The notes below the pieces were generated by a model that saw only the letters and a program-made list of their open reading frames with translations, was not told the DNA's origin and ran no database searches. A program made the position numbers and the translations under genes. This document shows, in pieces, positions 17,028 to 24,721 of a DNA stretch of 64,000 nucleotides. Each line of letters begins with the position of its first letter. Within the stretch, counting starts at the first letter, position 1. Source of the DNA: Anaerolineae bacterium (GTDB taxonomy: Bacteria > Chloroflexota > Anaerolineae > Promineifilales > Promineifilaceae); contig JAHDWK010000022.1 of assembly GCA_023382655.1 (NCBI GenBank), positions 1-64,000 on the forward strand. Reading direction: 5' to 3'.

Positions 17028-17498
17028 ATGGCCCAGTTTGATTATCACTTCACGGTAAATGCACCGGTCACGGCCGTGCGCGATTTCCACCACGATACGC
17101 GCATTCTCAAAAAGCTGACGCCGCCGCCCATCTTCGCCCAAATTCATACATTTGAGCCATTGGCGGAAGGGTCACGGGCAGAATTTACACTCTGGTTTGG
17201 GCCATTGCCGGTGCACTGGACGGCCGTGCACTACCACGTGAGTCTACAAGGTTTTACCGACCGCCAGGAAAAAGGTCCGCTCAAGTTTTGGGAGCATACG
17301 CACCGTTTTACGACCGTAGACAACCACACCACCCGCATCCACGAACGCATCACCTACGAACACTTCGCCGGTCGCCGCGGCTGGCTTAGCCGCCTGCTTT
17401 TCAACAAGCCCGGCTTGTTCATACTGTTCACCGCCCGTAAATGGCTCACGCGCTACCACTTACGCCGTTTCACCGCACATCCTGCTTTAGAATCGTAA
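17028..17498 (+). CDS. SRPBCC (START-like) ligand-binding protein
   Basis: About 156 aa from the ATG at 17028, preceded by GGGAGAG. The fold is suggested by QFDYHFTVNAPVTAVRDFHHD at the start, alternating strands, KFWEHTHRFTTVD in the middle and an amphipathic C-terminal helix. Such proteins bind hydrophobic ligands in a deep cavity. It is sandwiched between a DICT gene (11 bases) and a CrtI-like gene (4 bases), so it is translationally coupled. It could bind the substrate or product of the oxidoreductase. Confidence 0.7.
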   Translation: MAQFDYHFTVNAPVTAVRDFHHDTRILKKLTPPPIFAQIHTFEPLAEGSRAEFTLWFGPLPVHWTAVHYHVSLQGFTDRQEKGPLKFWEHTHRFTTVDNHTTRIHERITYEHFAGRRGWLSRLLFNKPGLFILFTARKWLTRYHLRRFTAHPALES

Positions 17499-17502
17499 CC
17501 CC

Positions 17503-18963
17503 ATGGCCCATTCGCTCATCATTGGTGCCGGCATTGGTGGCTTGACCACCGCCGCTTTGCTGTTACAGGCCGGGCATCGGGTGACAGTACTGGAAGCCCA
17601 TGTATACCCTGGTGGTTGTGCCGGTACATTTTTTCATAAAGGATTTCGTTTTGATGCCGGGGCCACATTAGCGGGTGGGTTTGCTCCGGGTGGCCCTCAT
17701 GCCCGGCTGGCCGACCTGCTGGAACTGACCTGGCCCGTTTCACCTGTAGACCCGGCCTGGGTGGTACATTTGCCCGATGGCCGTACCCTTACCCAATGGG
17801 CCGATCCCGCTCACTGGCGCGCCGAACGGCAGGCTGTCTTTCCCCAGGCGGAATCATTCTGGCGGACGCAGGAAAAGTTGGCGGCCATTGCCTGGGATGT
17901 GTCGTCACGGCCGTTTCCCTGGCCGCCCCAATCTGTAACCGATATACCGACCCTGGCACGGGCTATGCGTCCGCAAACGGCATTGGCGCTGCCCCATTTA
18001 TGGCGCACTATCGGCCAAATCGCCCCACTTGAGGATCCGCTGTTTCGCGCCTTTTTGGATGCACAACTGCTCATTTCGGCACAAACCACCAGCCAGGATG
18101 CCCACGCCCTATATGGCAGCGCCGCCCTTGACCTACCCCGGCGGGGTGTAAACCATGTGCAGGGTGGCATGGGCGCGCTGGCCGAAACGCTGGTTGTCTG
18201 GATACGTCAGCATGGGGGCGAAGTGCATTTTCGGCAGCAGGTGGCACAGATTACGGTGGAAAAGGGGCGGGCCACGGCCGTGACCACCCGCAAAGGACTG
18301 CACCTGGCCGCCGATCACATCATCGCCAATGTAACCCCCTGGGCGTTGCGCCATCTATTGGCCGAAGCAGCGCCGCCTGCATTGGCCCAGGAGACACAAA
18401 ATCTCCCACCTACCTGGGGCGCGTTTACTCTCTATCTGGGGCTGGATGAACGTTACCTGCCGCCGGGCATAGTGACGCATCATCAGGTGATTGTGGACCA
18501 CACACGGCCGTTGGGTGAGGGGAACAGCGTTTTTATTTCATTATCAGAACCAGGAGATACCAGCCGTGCGCCAGAGGGGATGCGAGCGGCCACATTGTCT
18601 ACACACACGGCCGTAACCCCCTGGCAGCAGCTTCGCCAGGCCGACTCGCCAGCCCCTTACTGTGAACGGCGCGAAGAATACATGAACCGGCTGTTGGTGG
18701 CGGCCGAACGGGCCATCCCCGGCATCCGCCGCGCCGTGCGGCTCAGTTTGCCAGGCACGCCGGTCACATTTGCGTTTTATACGCGACGGCCGTTGGGCAT
18801 GGTTGGTGGCTTTCCCCAGACCTCACTCTTTCAGGCGCGTGGCCCGGCCGCCGGCATTCCCCACTTGTGGCTGGTGGGTGATTCAATTTTTCCCGGCCAA
18901 TCTACGGCGGGCGTCACATTGGGTGGGATGCGGGTGGCAACGGCCGTGTTACAATCGGCATAG
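17503..18963 (+). CDS. CrtI-type FAD-dependent oxidoreductase (phytoene desaturase family)
   Basis: 486 aa with an N-terminal dinucleotide-binding motif GAGIGGLTTAALLLQAGH and VLEAHVYPGGCAGTF. The C-terminal family motif is WLVGDSIFPGQSTAGVTLGG. The length and both ends agree with carotenoid desaturases/isomerases (CrtI, CrtD, CrtH) and related ketone-forming members. No CrtB or other carotenoid genes are in the window, so the substrate is open; a carotenoid or other polyprenoid is likely. It ends the DICT operon, 22 bases from a convergent transporter gene. Confidence 0.82.
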   Translation: MAHSLIIGAGIGGLTTAALLLQAGHRVTVLEAHVYPGGCAGTFFHKGFRFDAGATLAGGFAPGGPHARLADLLELTWPVSPVDPAWVVHLPDGRTLTQWADPAHWRAERQAVFPQAESFWRTQEKLAAIAWDVSSRPFPWPPQSVTDIPTLARAMRPQTALALPHLWRTIGQIAPLEDPLFRAFLDAQLLISAQTTSQDAHALYGSAALDLPRRGVNHVQGGMGALAETLVVWIRQHGGEVHFRQQVAQITVEKGRATAVTTRKGLHLAADHIIANVTPWALRHLLAEAAPPALAQETQNLPPTWGAFTLYLGLDERYLPPGIVTHHQVIVDHTRPLGEGNSVFISLSEPGDTSRAPEGMRAATLSTHTAVTPWQQLRQADSPAPYCERREEYMNRLLVAAERAIPGIRRAVRLSLPGTPVTFAFYTRRPLGMVGGFPQTSLFQARGPAAGIPHLWLVGDSIFPGQSTAGVTLGGMRVATAVLQSA

Positions 18964-18985
18964 TCCGTAACCGACTCTTATACAA

Positions 18986-20308
18986 TCAGGCAAGCCCTGA
19001 CTGTGTGCGGCCGCGCCTTGAAATAGCGTCTACCAGCACGGCCGCCAGCAGCACCAGGCCGGTGACCACAAATTTGACGCCCGCGCTAAGACCTAATAAG
19101 CCCATGCCGTTATTGACGCCGGCAATAACCAATGCGCCGAGTAGGGCGCTGATCACTCGTCCCCGCCCGCCAAACAAGCTGGTGCCGCCAATAACCGGTG
19201 CGGCAATGGAGATAAGCAGTAAGTCACCACCACCAGCGGCCGTATCCACCGAACGCAGCCGCGAAGCCAGCACAATGCCACCCATACCGGCCATCAGGCT
19301 AGAGAGCATAAACACGGTGACACGAATACGGGTGACATTGATACCGGCCCGCCGTGCCGCTTCCATGTTGCCGCCAATGGCATATACATAGCGGCCAAAA
19401 CGGGTCCGTGTCGCCAGGAAGGAGAAGAAGCTGAGCAAAATGAGCATGACGACGCCCACCAGGGGCACACCACGGTCGAGATTGCAGATGTAAATAATGA
19501 CGGCCGTCACCAACGTTACCAGCACAATCTCCAACACCACAATCACCACCGGCGTGGTGGAAACACCCCGTTTTCGCCGCGAAACCCAGCGGGAAACACG
19601 CCCCACCGCAAAGCTCAGAATGATGGCCGCTCCCACCAGCCAACTCGTATTCACCGCCAGCGTCATATCATTCACCACCAATTCCCTGGGCAGGAAATAG
19701 TTGGCGATATTTACAATGACCTGATCTTGAATAATAACCGTGCCGCCGGCGCCGATTAAAATCAATACCACGCCATTCCACACCAGCAAACCCGCCAGCG
19801 TCACCACAAATGAGGGAAGCTGGAAACGAGTGATAATAAGTCCCTGCACCACCCCAATCAGCGCTACTAATAGCAGCGCCATTAACATCGCCGCCCACCA
19901 TGTCCAGGGTTCCATCAGTCCCAGCCGCTGCATCAGTGTACCTACACCCGAAATTCCGGTGGGACCGCGCAGCAGCAGGGCGGTCATCACTGCCGCCACC
20001 GCACTCACATACCCAATAGAGAGGTCAATTTCCCCTAGAAGCAGCACAAAGACGACACCAATGGCAATCACCGTGATCCCGGCCATTTGCACAATCAGGT
20101 TGACAAAATTGCGCGGCGTGAGGAAATTTTCATTCAGGGATTGGAAGATGATAGTGATGAGGATCAGCCCCAAAATGATGGGGATAGCGCCCAGGTCGCC
20201 AGATCGCAGTCGACGGCCATACGCCTGGGCATAATCTCCCAATGACTGCGATTGTGCCTTTTGCACCATCGAACGTTCTGTTGGTGTGGGTATCTCTGTT
20301 TCGCTCAT
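18986..20308 (-). CDS. Sugar ABC transporter permease (XylH/RbsC type)
   Basis: 440 aa with about eleven hydrophobic helices and the family pattern: ITVIAIGVVFVLLLGEIDLSIG early, GVGTLMQ.. in a loop, RFGRYVYAIGGN and AARRAGINVTRIR in the cytoplasmic coupling region, and FGGRGRVISALLGALVIAGVNNGM near the end. CUT2-family permeases form homodimers that import pentoses or related sugars. The start overlaps the ATPase stop codon by four bases (ATGA), so translation is coupled. It is slightly longer than RbsC, like XylH. Confidence 0.9.
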   Translation of the reverse strand: MSETEIPTPTERSMVQKAQSQSLGDYAQAYGRRLRSGDLGAIPIILGLILITIIFQSLNENFLTPRNFVNLIVQMAGITVIAIGVVFVLLLGEIDLSIGYVSAVAAVMTALLLRGPTGISGVGTLMQRLGLMEPWTWWAAMLMALLLVALIGVVQGLIITRFQLPSFVVTLAGLLVWNGVVLILIGAGGTVIIQDQVIVNIANYFLPRELVVNDMTLAVNTSWLVGAAIILSFAVGRVSRWVSRRKRGVSTTPVVIVVLEIVLVTLVTAVIIYICNLDRGVPLVGVVMLILLSFFSFLATRTRFGRYVYAIGGNMEAARRAGINVTRIRVTVFMLSSLMAGMGGIVLASRLRSVDTAAGGGDLLLISIAAPVIGGTSLFGGRGRVISALLGALVIAGVNNGMGLLGLSAGVKFVVTGLVLLAAVLVDAISRRGRTQSGLA

Positions 20309-21078
20309 AATGACACCATCCCTGGTACATGTTCCAGCTTACCGGCGGTAATAGCATGAACAACTTCTTGTTGGTTTGTTTCGGCAGTCTTGTACACATT
20401 CACGCACTGCCCCAGGCGCAGCACGGTAATACGGTCGGCTACCTCAAAAATATCGTGCAAATTATGGGAAATAATGACGACGGCCAATCCCTTGTTAGCC
20501 AGACGGCGCACCAGGTCGAGCACTTGCCGGGTTTGCGCCACGCCTAAGGCGGCGGTGGGTTCATCCAGGATAACCAGGCGTGAGTTCCACATGACCGCTT
20601 TGGCGACGGCAATGGCCTGCCGCTGCCCCCCGGAAAGCTCGGCTACGGCTTGCCGTACTGAGCGCACAGTGGTGACGGAAAGCGAGTCTAATGTTTTGAG
20701 AGCGGCTTCTTCCATAGCGACTTCGTCCAGGCGTAACGGCCGTTGCAGCACTTCCCGCCCCAAAAACATATTCGCCACCACATCCAGGTTGTCGGCGAGA
20801 GCCAAATCCTGATACACCACTTCTATTCCCAGATGCGCCGCATCACGCGGGCTGTGGATGTGGACGGGTTGCGCGTCAAATAAAACCTCGCCCTCATCAA
20901 ACCGGTAGATGCCCGCAATCCCTTTGATAAGTGTGGACTTGCCCGCGCCATTATCCCCCACCAGCGCCATCACTTCGCCCACACGGGTTTCAAAATCCAC
21001 TTTGGTCAACGCCTGAACAGCGCCAAAACTCTTGGATACACCTTTTAGCTGTAAAATGGGCACGCCATTCTCGGTCAT
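20305..21078 (-). CDS. Sugar ABC transporter ATPase, single-domain
   Basis: 257 aa from the ATG at 21078, with AGGAGGAG upstream; the longer frame is not needed. All ATPase motifs are intact: Walker A GDNGAGKST, Q-loop VVYQDLALAD, signature ELSGGQRQA, Walker B VILDEPTAALG and H-loop IISHNL. The usual RbsA/XylG protein has two ATPase domains; this one has one, as in FrcA-type transporters. It is the best match for the ABC domain of the histidine kinase at 24722-26323, which shares the VYQ..ALA...DV..N.FLG segment but has lost catalytic residues. Confidence 0.92.
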   Translation of the reverse strand: MTENGVPILQLKGVSKSFGAVQALTKVDFETRVGEVMALVGDNGAGKSTLIKGIAGIYRFDEGEVLFDAQPVHIHSPRDAAHLGIEVVYQDLALADNLDVVANMFLGREVLQRPLRLDEVAMEEAALKTLDSLSVTTVRSVRQAVAELSGGQRQAIAVAKAVMWNSRLVILDEPTAALGVAQTRQVLDLVRRLANKGLAVVIISHNLHDIFEVADRITVLRLGQCVNVYKTAETNQQEVVHAITAGKLEHVPGMVSL

Positions 21079-21158
21079 GAAGCTACCTTCTCCTCCTTGC
21101 GAAAAATGCCTGAGGACGCCGCACTGCAGCAAGTGTCCCCAGGCAGATTATATGTAGA

Positions 21159-21185
21159 GTTGGCCGGTTTTCAAAACTAGCCAAC
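21159..21185 (-). terminator. Hairpin between binding-protein and ATPase genes
   Basis: GTTGGCC..GGTTTT/AAAACTAGCCAAC type stem. Partial termination here would give more binding protein than ATPase and permease, as is common in such operons. Confidence 0.5.
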
Positions 21186-21199
21186 CCCTACACGGCCGT

Positions 21200-23362
21200 T
21201 TACGGGCAGTATTGCTCAAAATCACCAACACAGATTTCTTCCCAGGTACGGAAACCATCAGCAATCACCGTCGCTTCAACGTTCTCTTTGGTCACGGCAA
21301 TGGGCGTCAGCTTCATAAAAGGAATGTCGTTTGTGCCGTTATCAATGGTATCCGTGGTCAGCGCGGCCGCGTCACCACCACATAACAAAGCTACGGCAGC
21401 AGCTGCGGCGGCCTCTGCTTCCAGCTTGATCGGCTTGTAGACGGTCATCGTCTGCCAACCGGAGAGGATGTTTTGAATCCCGGCCGCGGTGGCGTCTTGC
21501 CCACTCACCGGCAGCGGGTCCAAGCCCTGGCTCTTGAGAGCGGAGATGACCGAGTTCGCCAGCCCATCATTGGCGGCAAACACCGCATCCACATCCCCAC
21601 CGGCAGCGGTCAGGATTTGCTCAAAGATGACCAACGCTTGCTGGTTGTCCCAGTCCGGTACAGCCTGGTCGTCTACCAGTTCCCAGTCACCGGCATCATA
21701 ATGTGGGCTGGCGACACTGAAGTAGCCTTCGCGGAAGAGGGTGGCGTTGTTATCGGTGGGGGAACCGTTGAGTTGTACCACCCGCTTGGGGTCGGCATCC
21801 AGCCCATCAATGATCGGCTCCAACGTTTCACCCATCAAACGGCCAACGGAGACATTGTCAAAGCTGACGTACACGTCCGCGCCGGGGCCTTCGATGGTCA
21901 GGCGGTCGTAGTCAATGACCTTGACGCCGGCTTCGCGGGCCTGGGCGATGATGGCTGCCCCAGAGCCGCTGTCCAGGTTGACCAGCAAAATCACTTTTGC
22001 GCCATTGGTGATGGCTTGTTCGGCCTGGGTTTGTTGGGCGCGGGCGTCGCCTTCGGCGTTGACGATGGTGTATTCGACGCCAGCCGCTTCAAACGCTTGC
22101 TCGAAGAAGCGGCGGTCGTCGGCTTCCCAACGAGCCGAGGAGGCGCTGTCGGGCAGCAGCACGGCGATGCTGCCTTCACACACGCCGCCAGTGGAAGCCG
22201 AGCCGGTGTCACCAGAAGCGTCCGGGCAGTATTGGGCAAAATCACCCACACAGATTTCTTCCCAGGTACGGAAACCATCGGCAATCACCGTCTCTTCGAT
22301 GTTCTCGGCCGTTACCGCCAACGGGGTCAGTTTGATAAACGGAATGTCATTTGTGCCGTTGTTGAGAGTGTCGCTGGTCAGAGCGGAGACATCTTCACCG
22401 CGCAGCAGGGCGATGGCTGCTGCCGCCGCCGCTTCCGCTTCCAACTTAATTGGCTTGTAGACGGTCATCGTCTGCCAGCCGGAGAGGATGTTCTGAATCC
22501 CGGCCGCGGTGGCGTCTTGCCCACTCACCGGCAGCGGGTCCAAGCCCTGGCTCTTGAGAGCGGAGATGACCGAGTTCGCCAGCCCATCATTGGCGGCAAA
22601 CACCGCATCCACATCCCCACCGGCAGCGGTCAGGATTTGCTCAAAGATGACCAACGCTTGCTGGTTGTCCCAGTCCGGTACAGCCTGGTCGTCTACCAGT
22701 TCCCAGTCACCGGCATCATAATGTGGGCTGGCGACACTGAAGTAGCCTTCGCGGAAGAGGGTGGCGTTGTTATCGGTGGGGGAACCGTTGAGTTGTACCA
22801 CCCGCTTGGGGTCGGCATCCAGCCCATCAATGATCGGCTCCAACGTTTCACCCATCAAACGGCCAACGGAGACATTGTCAAAGCTGACGTACACGTCCGC
22901 GCCGGGGCCTTCGATGGTCAGGCGGTCGTAGTCAATGACCTTGACGCCGGCTTCGCGGGCCTGGGCGATGATGGCTGCCCCAGAGCCGCTGTCCAGGTTG
23001 ACCAGCAAAATCACTTTTGCGCCATTGGTGATGGCTTGTTCGGCCTGGGTTTGTTGGGCGCGGGCGTCGCCTTCGGCGTTGACGATGGTGTATTCGACGC
23101 CAGCCGCTTCAAACGCTTGCTCGAAGAAGCGGCGGTCGTCGGCTTCCCAACGAGCCGAGGAGGCGCTGTCGGGCAGCAGCACGGCGATGCTGCCTTCGCC
23201 AGCCGGTACTTCGGCAGGCTCTTCCTCGGTTGTTTCGGTGGTGGTTTCTTCGGTCGTTTCGGGCACGGCCGTAGCCTCTTCCGTCTCTCCTGCGCCACTA
23301 CAGGCTACAAATACAACAACTGCCAGTACCAATAGCAGCATAAACCAAATTGCACGTTTCAT
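21200..23362 (-). CDS. Tandemly duplicated sugar-binding lipoprotein (two XylF-like domains in one chain)
   Basis: 720 aa. Lipobox FVAC (Cys about 21), a Thr/Glu-rich linker, then two complete type-I periplasmic binding domains (about 55-378 and 395-720). Each starts EGSIAVLLPDSASSARWEAD and ends DGFRTWEEICVGDF.QYCP. The family is XylF/ChvE-like; single-domain members are about 350 aa, so this is exactly doubled. The linker (DASGDTGSASTGGVC) retains a Cys that echoes the lipobox. Over about 704 bases the two halves are identical, while the ends differ, pointing to recent duplication or gene conversion. Ligand is inferred to be a pentose or hexose. AGGAGG precedes the start. Confidence 0.9.
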   Translation of the reverse strand: MKRAIWFMLLLVLAVVVFVACSGAGETEEATAVPETTEETTTETTEEEPAEVPAGEGSIAVLLPDSASSARWEADDRRFFEQAFEAAGVEYTIVNAEGDARAQQTQAEQAITNGAKVILLVNLDSGSGAAIIAQAREAGVKVIDYDRLTIEGPGADVYVSFDNVSVGRLMGETLEPIIDGLDADPKRVVQLNGSPTDNNATLFREGYFSVASPHYDAGDWELVDDQAVPDWDNQQALVIFEQILTAAGGDVDAVFAANDGLANSVISALKSQGLDPLPVSGQDATAAGIQNILSGWQTMTVYKPIKLEAEAAAAAAIALLRGEDVSALTSDTLNNGTNDIPFIKLTPLAVTAENIEETVIADGFRTWEEICVGDFAQYCPDASGDTGSASTGGVCEGSIAVLLPDSASSARWEADDRRFFEQAFEAAGVEYTIVNAEGDARAQQTQAEQAITNGAKVILLVNLDSGSGAAIIAQAREAGVKVIDYDRLTIEGPGADVYVSFDNVSVGRLMGETLEPIIDGLDADPKRVVQLNGSPTDNNATLFREGYFSVASPHYDAGDWELVDDQAVPDWDNQQALVIFEQILTAAGGDVDAVFAANDGLANSVISALKSQGLDPLPVSGQDATAAGIQNILSGWQTMTVYKPIKLEAEAAAAAAVALLCGGDAAALTTDTIDNGTNDIPFMKLTPIAVTKENVEATVIADGFRTWEEICVGDFEQYCP
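21474..22177. repeat. Direct repeat copy 1 (C-terminal half of the binding protein)
   Basis: Identical to 22494-23197 base for base, with a period of 1020 bp. The first mismatch is at 21473 versus 22493, and the copies part again after TGCCTTC at the other end. Flanking homologous sequence (21200-21473) is clearly diverged. Confidence 0.92.
22494..23197. repeat. Direct repeat copy 2 (N-terminal half of the binding protein)
   Basis: Partner of 21474-22177 at an offset of 1020 bp. Both copies are in the same frame of one uninterrupted gene. Confidence 0.92.
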
Positions 23363-23556
23363 TTTCTTTCCTCCTTATGGATTTGTTGCGTGCTGATAAA
23401 AGAATGGATTTGACTAAACACGAAAGAAAAATTAGGTTTATTGGACTGCAGACATCACCTCCAGATTTGGACAAATTGCCCGAAAAAATCCTCACGATCT
23501 CTATGAATACCATCAAATGCAAACGTTTGCACCTCAGATTCCCCACACGGCCGTGC

Positions 23557-23589
23557 GGGATTTCCCTATAGCGATGGGGGGATTTCCCC
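23557..23589. promoter_or_regulatory. Paired GGGATTTCCC sites, candidate operator
   Basis: GGGATTTCCC at 23557-23566 and GGGGATTTCCCC at 23578-23589. Each is an inverted repeat with a TT centre, and their centres are 22 bp apart, two helical turns. They lie in the 278-bp divergent region between the sugar transporter operon and the response regulator, about 55 bases before its ATG. A LuxR-type regulator dimer pair could bind here. Confidence 0.5.
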
Positions 23590-23640
23590 TAAGGCGAACA
23601 GGTTATGGGCATCAGGCGTACAGAGTGGCATAATACGCCC

Positions 23641-24681
23641 ATGACACACCGGATATTGTTGGCAGATGATCATGCCCTGGTGCGGGCCGGGATTCGGAAT
23701 GCGTTGGCCGGGCTGCCGGATTTGGAAATCGTAGGTGAGGTCGGTGATGGTTCTTCGTTGGAACCGGCGTTGGCCCAGTGGCAGCCGGATTGTTTGTTGA
23801 TTGATGTAACCATGCCGGCCTTTGAGCCGGTGACAGCGATTCGGCGCATTCGAGCGCGGTATCCACAATTGCGCATTCTGGTGGTGAGCGCGTATGATGA
23901 TGATGTGTATGTGCAAGGCTTGTTGGGCGTGGGGGTAAATGGCTACCATCTGAAGGATCAGCCGATGAGCGATTTACGGCTGGCGGTGATGCGCGTGTTG
24001 GATGGAGAGCGGTGGATTTCCAGTTCGCTGGTAGATAAACTGCTCCATGCCAAACGGGTCACGGCCGTGACCCCCCTTTCCACTCGCCAACAAGACATCT
24101 TGCGCCTGCTGGCCGAAGGGCTGGATAACCGGGCCATTGCCCAGCGGTTGAATTTGAGCATCAAAACGGTGGAAAACCATCTCACGCGCTTATACCGGCA
24201 ACTACATGTGCAAAGCCGCCTGGAAGCGGCCACGCATGTGCGCGAACACCCGGAATTGTTGGCGCATGTGTCGCCAGAAGCAGAAACGATGTTCATTGAA
24301 CCCCCGCCATCTGAGCAGGCAGTCATTTTGGTGGTGGATGATAATGGCCGTTACCGCAACCAATTGCGCCGCACTATTGGCAAAATTTTCCCCCAGACCA
24401 CGATTTATGAGGCCAGTAATACGGCCGAAGCCATTCACCTGGCCGCCCGCATCACCCCGCAGATTGCTTTTGTGGATGTGGTATTGGGGGATGAGGATGG
24501 GATTCGCTGCACCCGCCGCTTGCGGTTGCAGTCCCCGGTCACGCGCATTGTCCTCATCAGCGCCTATCCGGATCGGGAATTTCACCGTCTCGGTTTAGAG
24601 GCGGGCGCTATCGCTTTTGTGGACAAGAAAGATTTGGACGCGGCCACATTGCAGCAAATTATTGCCGACGCCATTGGGTAA
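23641..24681 (+). CDS. Response regulator with REC - LuxR HTH - REC architecture
   Basis: 346 aa from the ATG at 23641. Residues 1-120 form a receiver domain with the acidic pair D9/D10, phosphoacceptor D55 (CLLIDVTMP) and K105. Residues 147-192 are a NarL/LuxR-type helix-turn-helix (LSTRQQDILRLLAEGLDNRAIAQ). After a short linker, residues 227-346 form a second complete receiver (D233/D234, D279 in FVDV, K329). Ordinary NarL regulators stop after the HTH. It lies 40 bases upstream of the ABC-kinase gene, which is the expected cognate kinase. The target is probably the divergent sugar operon. Confidence 0.88.
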   Translation: MTHRILLADDHALVRAGIRNALAGLPDLEIVGEVGDGSSLEPALAQWQPDCLLIDVTMPAFEPVTAIRRIRARYPQLRILVVSAYDDDVYVQGLLGVGVNGYHLKDQPMSDLRLAVMRVLDGERWISSSLVDKLLHAKRVTAVTPLSTRQQDILRLLAEGLDNRAIAQRLNLSIKTVENHLTRLYRQLHVQSRLEAATHVREHPELLAHVSPEAETMFIEPPPSEQAVILVVDDNGRYRNQLRRTIGKIFPQTTIYEASNTAEAIHLAARITPQIAFVDVVLGDEDGIRCTRRLRLQSPVTRIVLISAYPDREFHRLGLEAGAIAFVDKKDLDAATLQQIIADAIG

Positions 24682-24712
24682 AAGTTCAACTCTTTGGAAA
24701 GGTTGAATTTTT
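24680..24712 (+). terminator. Imperfect hairpin between regulator and kinase genes
   Basis: AAAAGTTCAACTCTTT and AAAGGTTGAATTTTT arms around GG, ending in a T-run. A related, perfect element lies at 32078-32112. It could attenuate kinase expression. Confidence 0.4.
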
Positions 24713-24721
24713 AGAAACTTA

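Noticed and set aside
21473..23335. Very long (620-codon) plus-strand frame opposite the binding-protein gene
   Set aside because: It is the mirror of a strongly coding minus-strand gene and contains the same internal duplication; lipobox and domain motifs support the minus strand.
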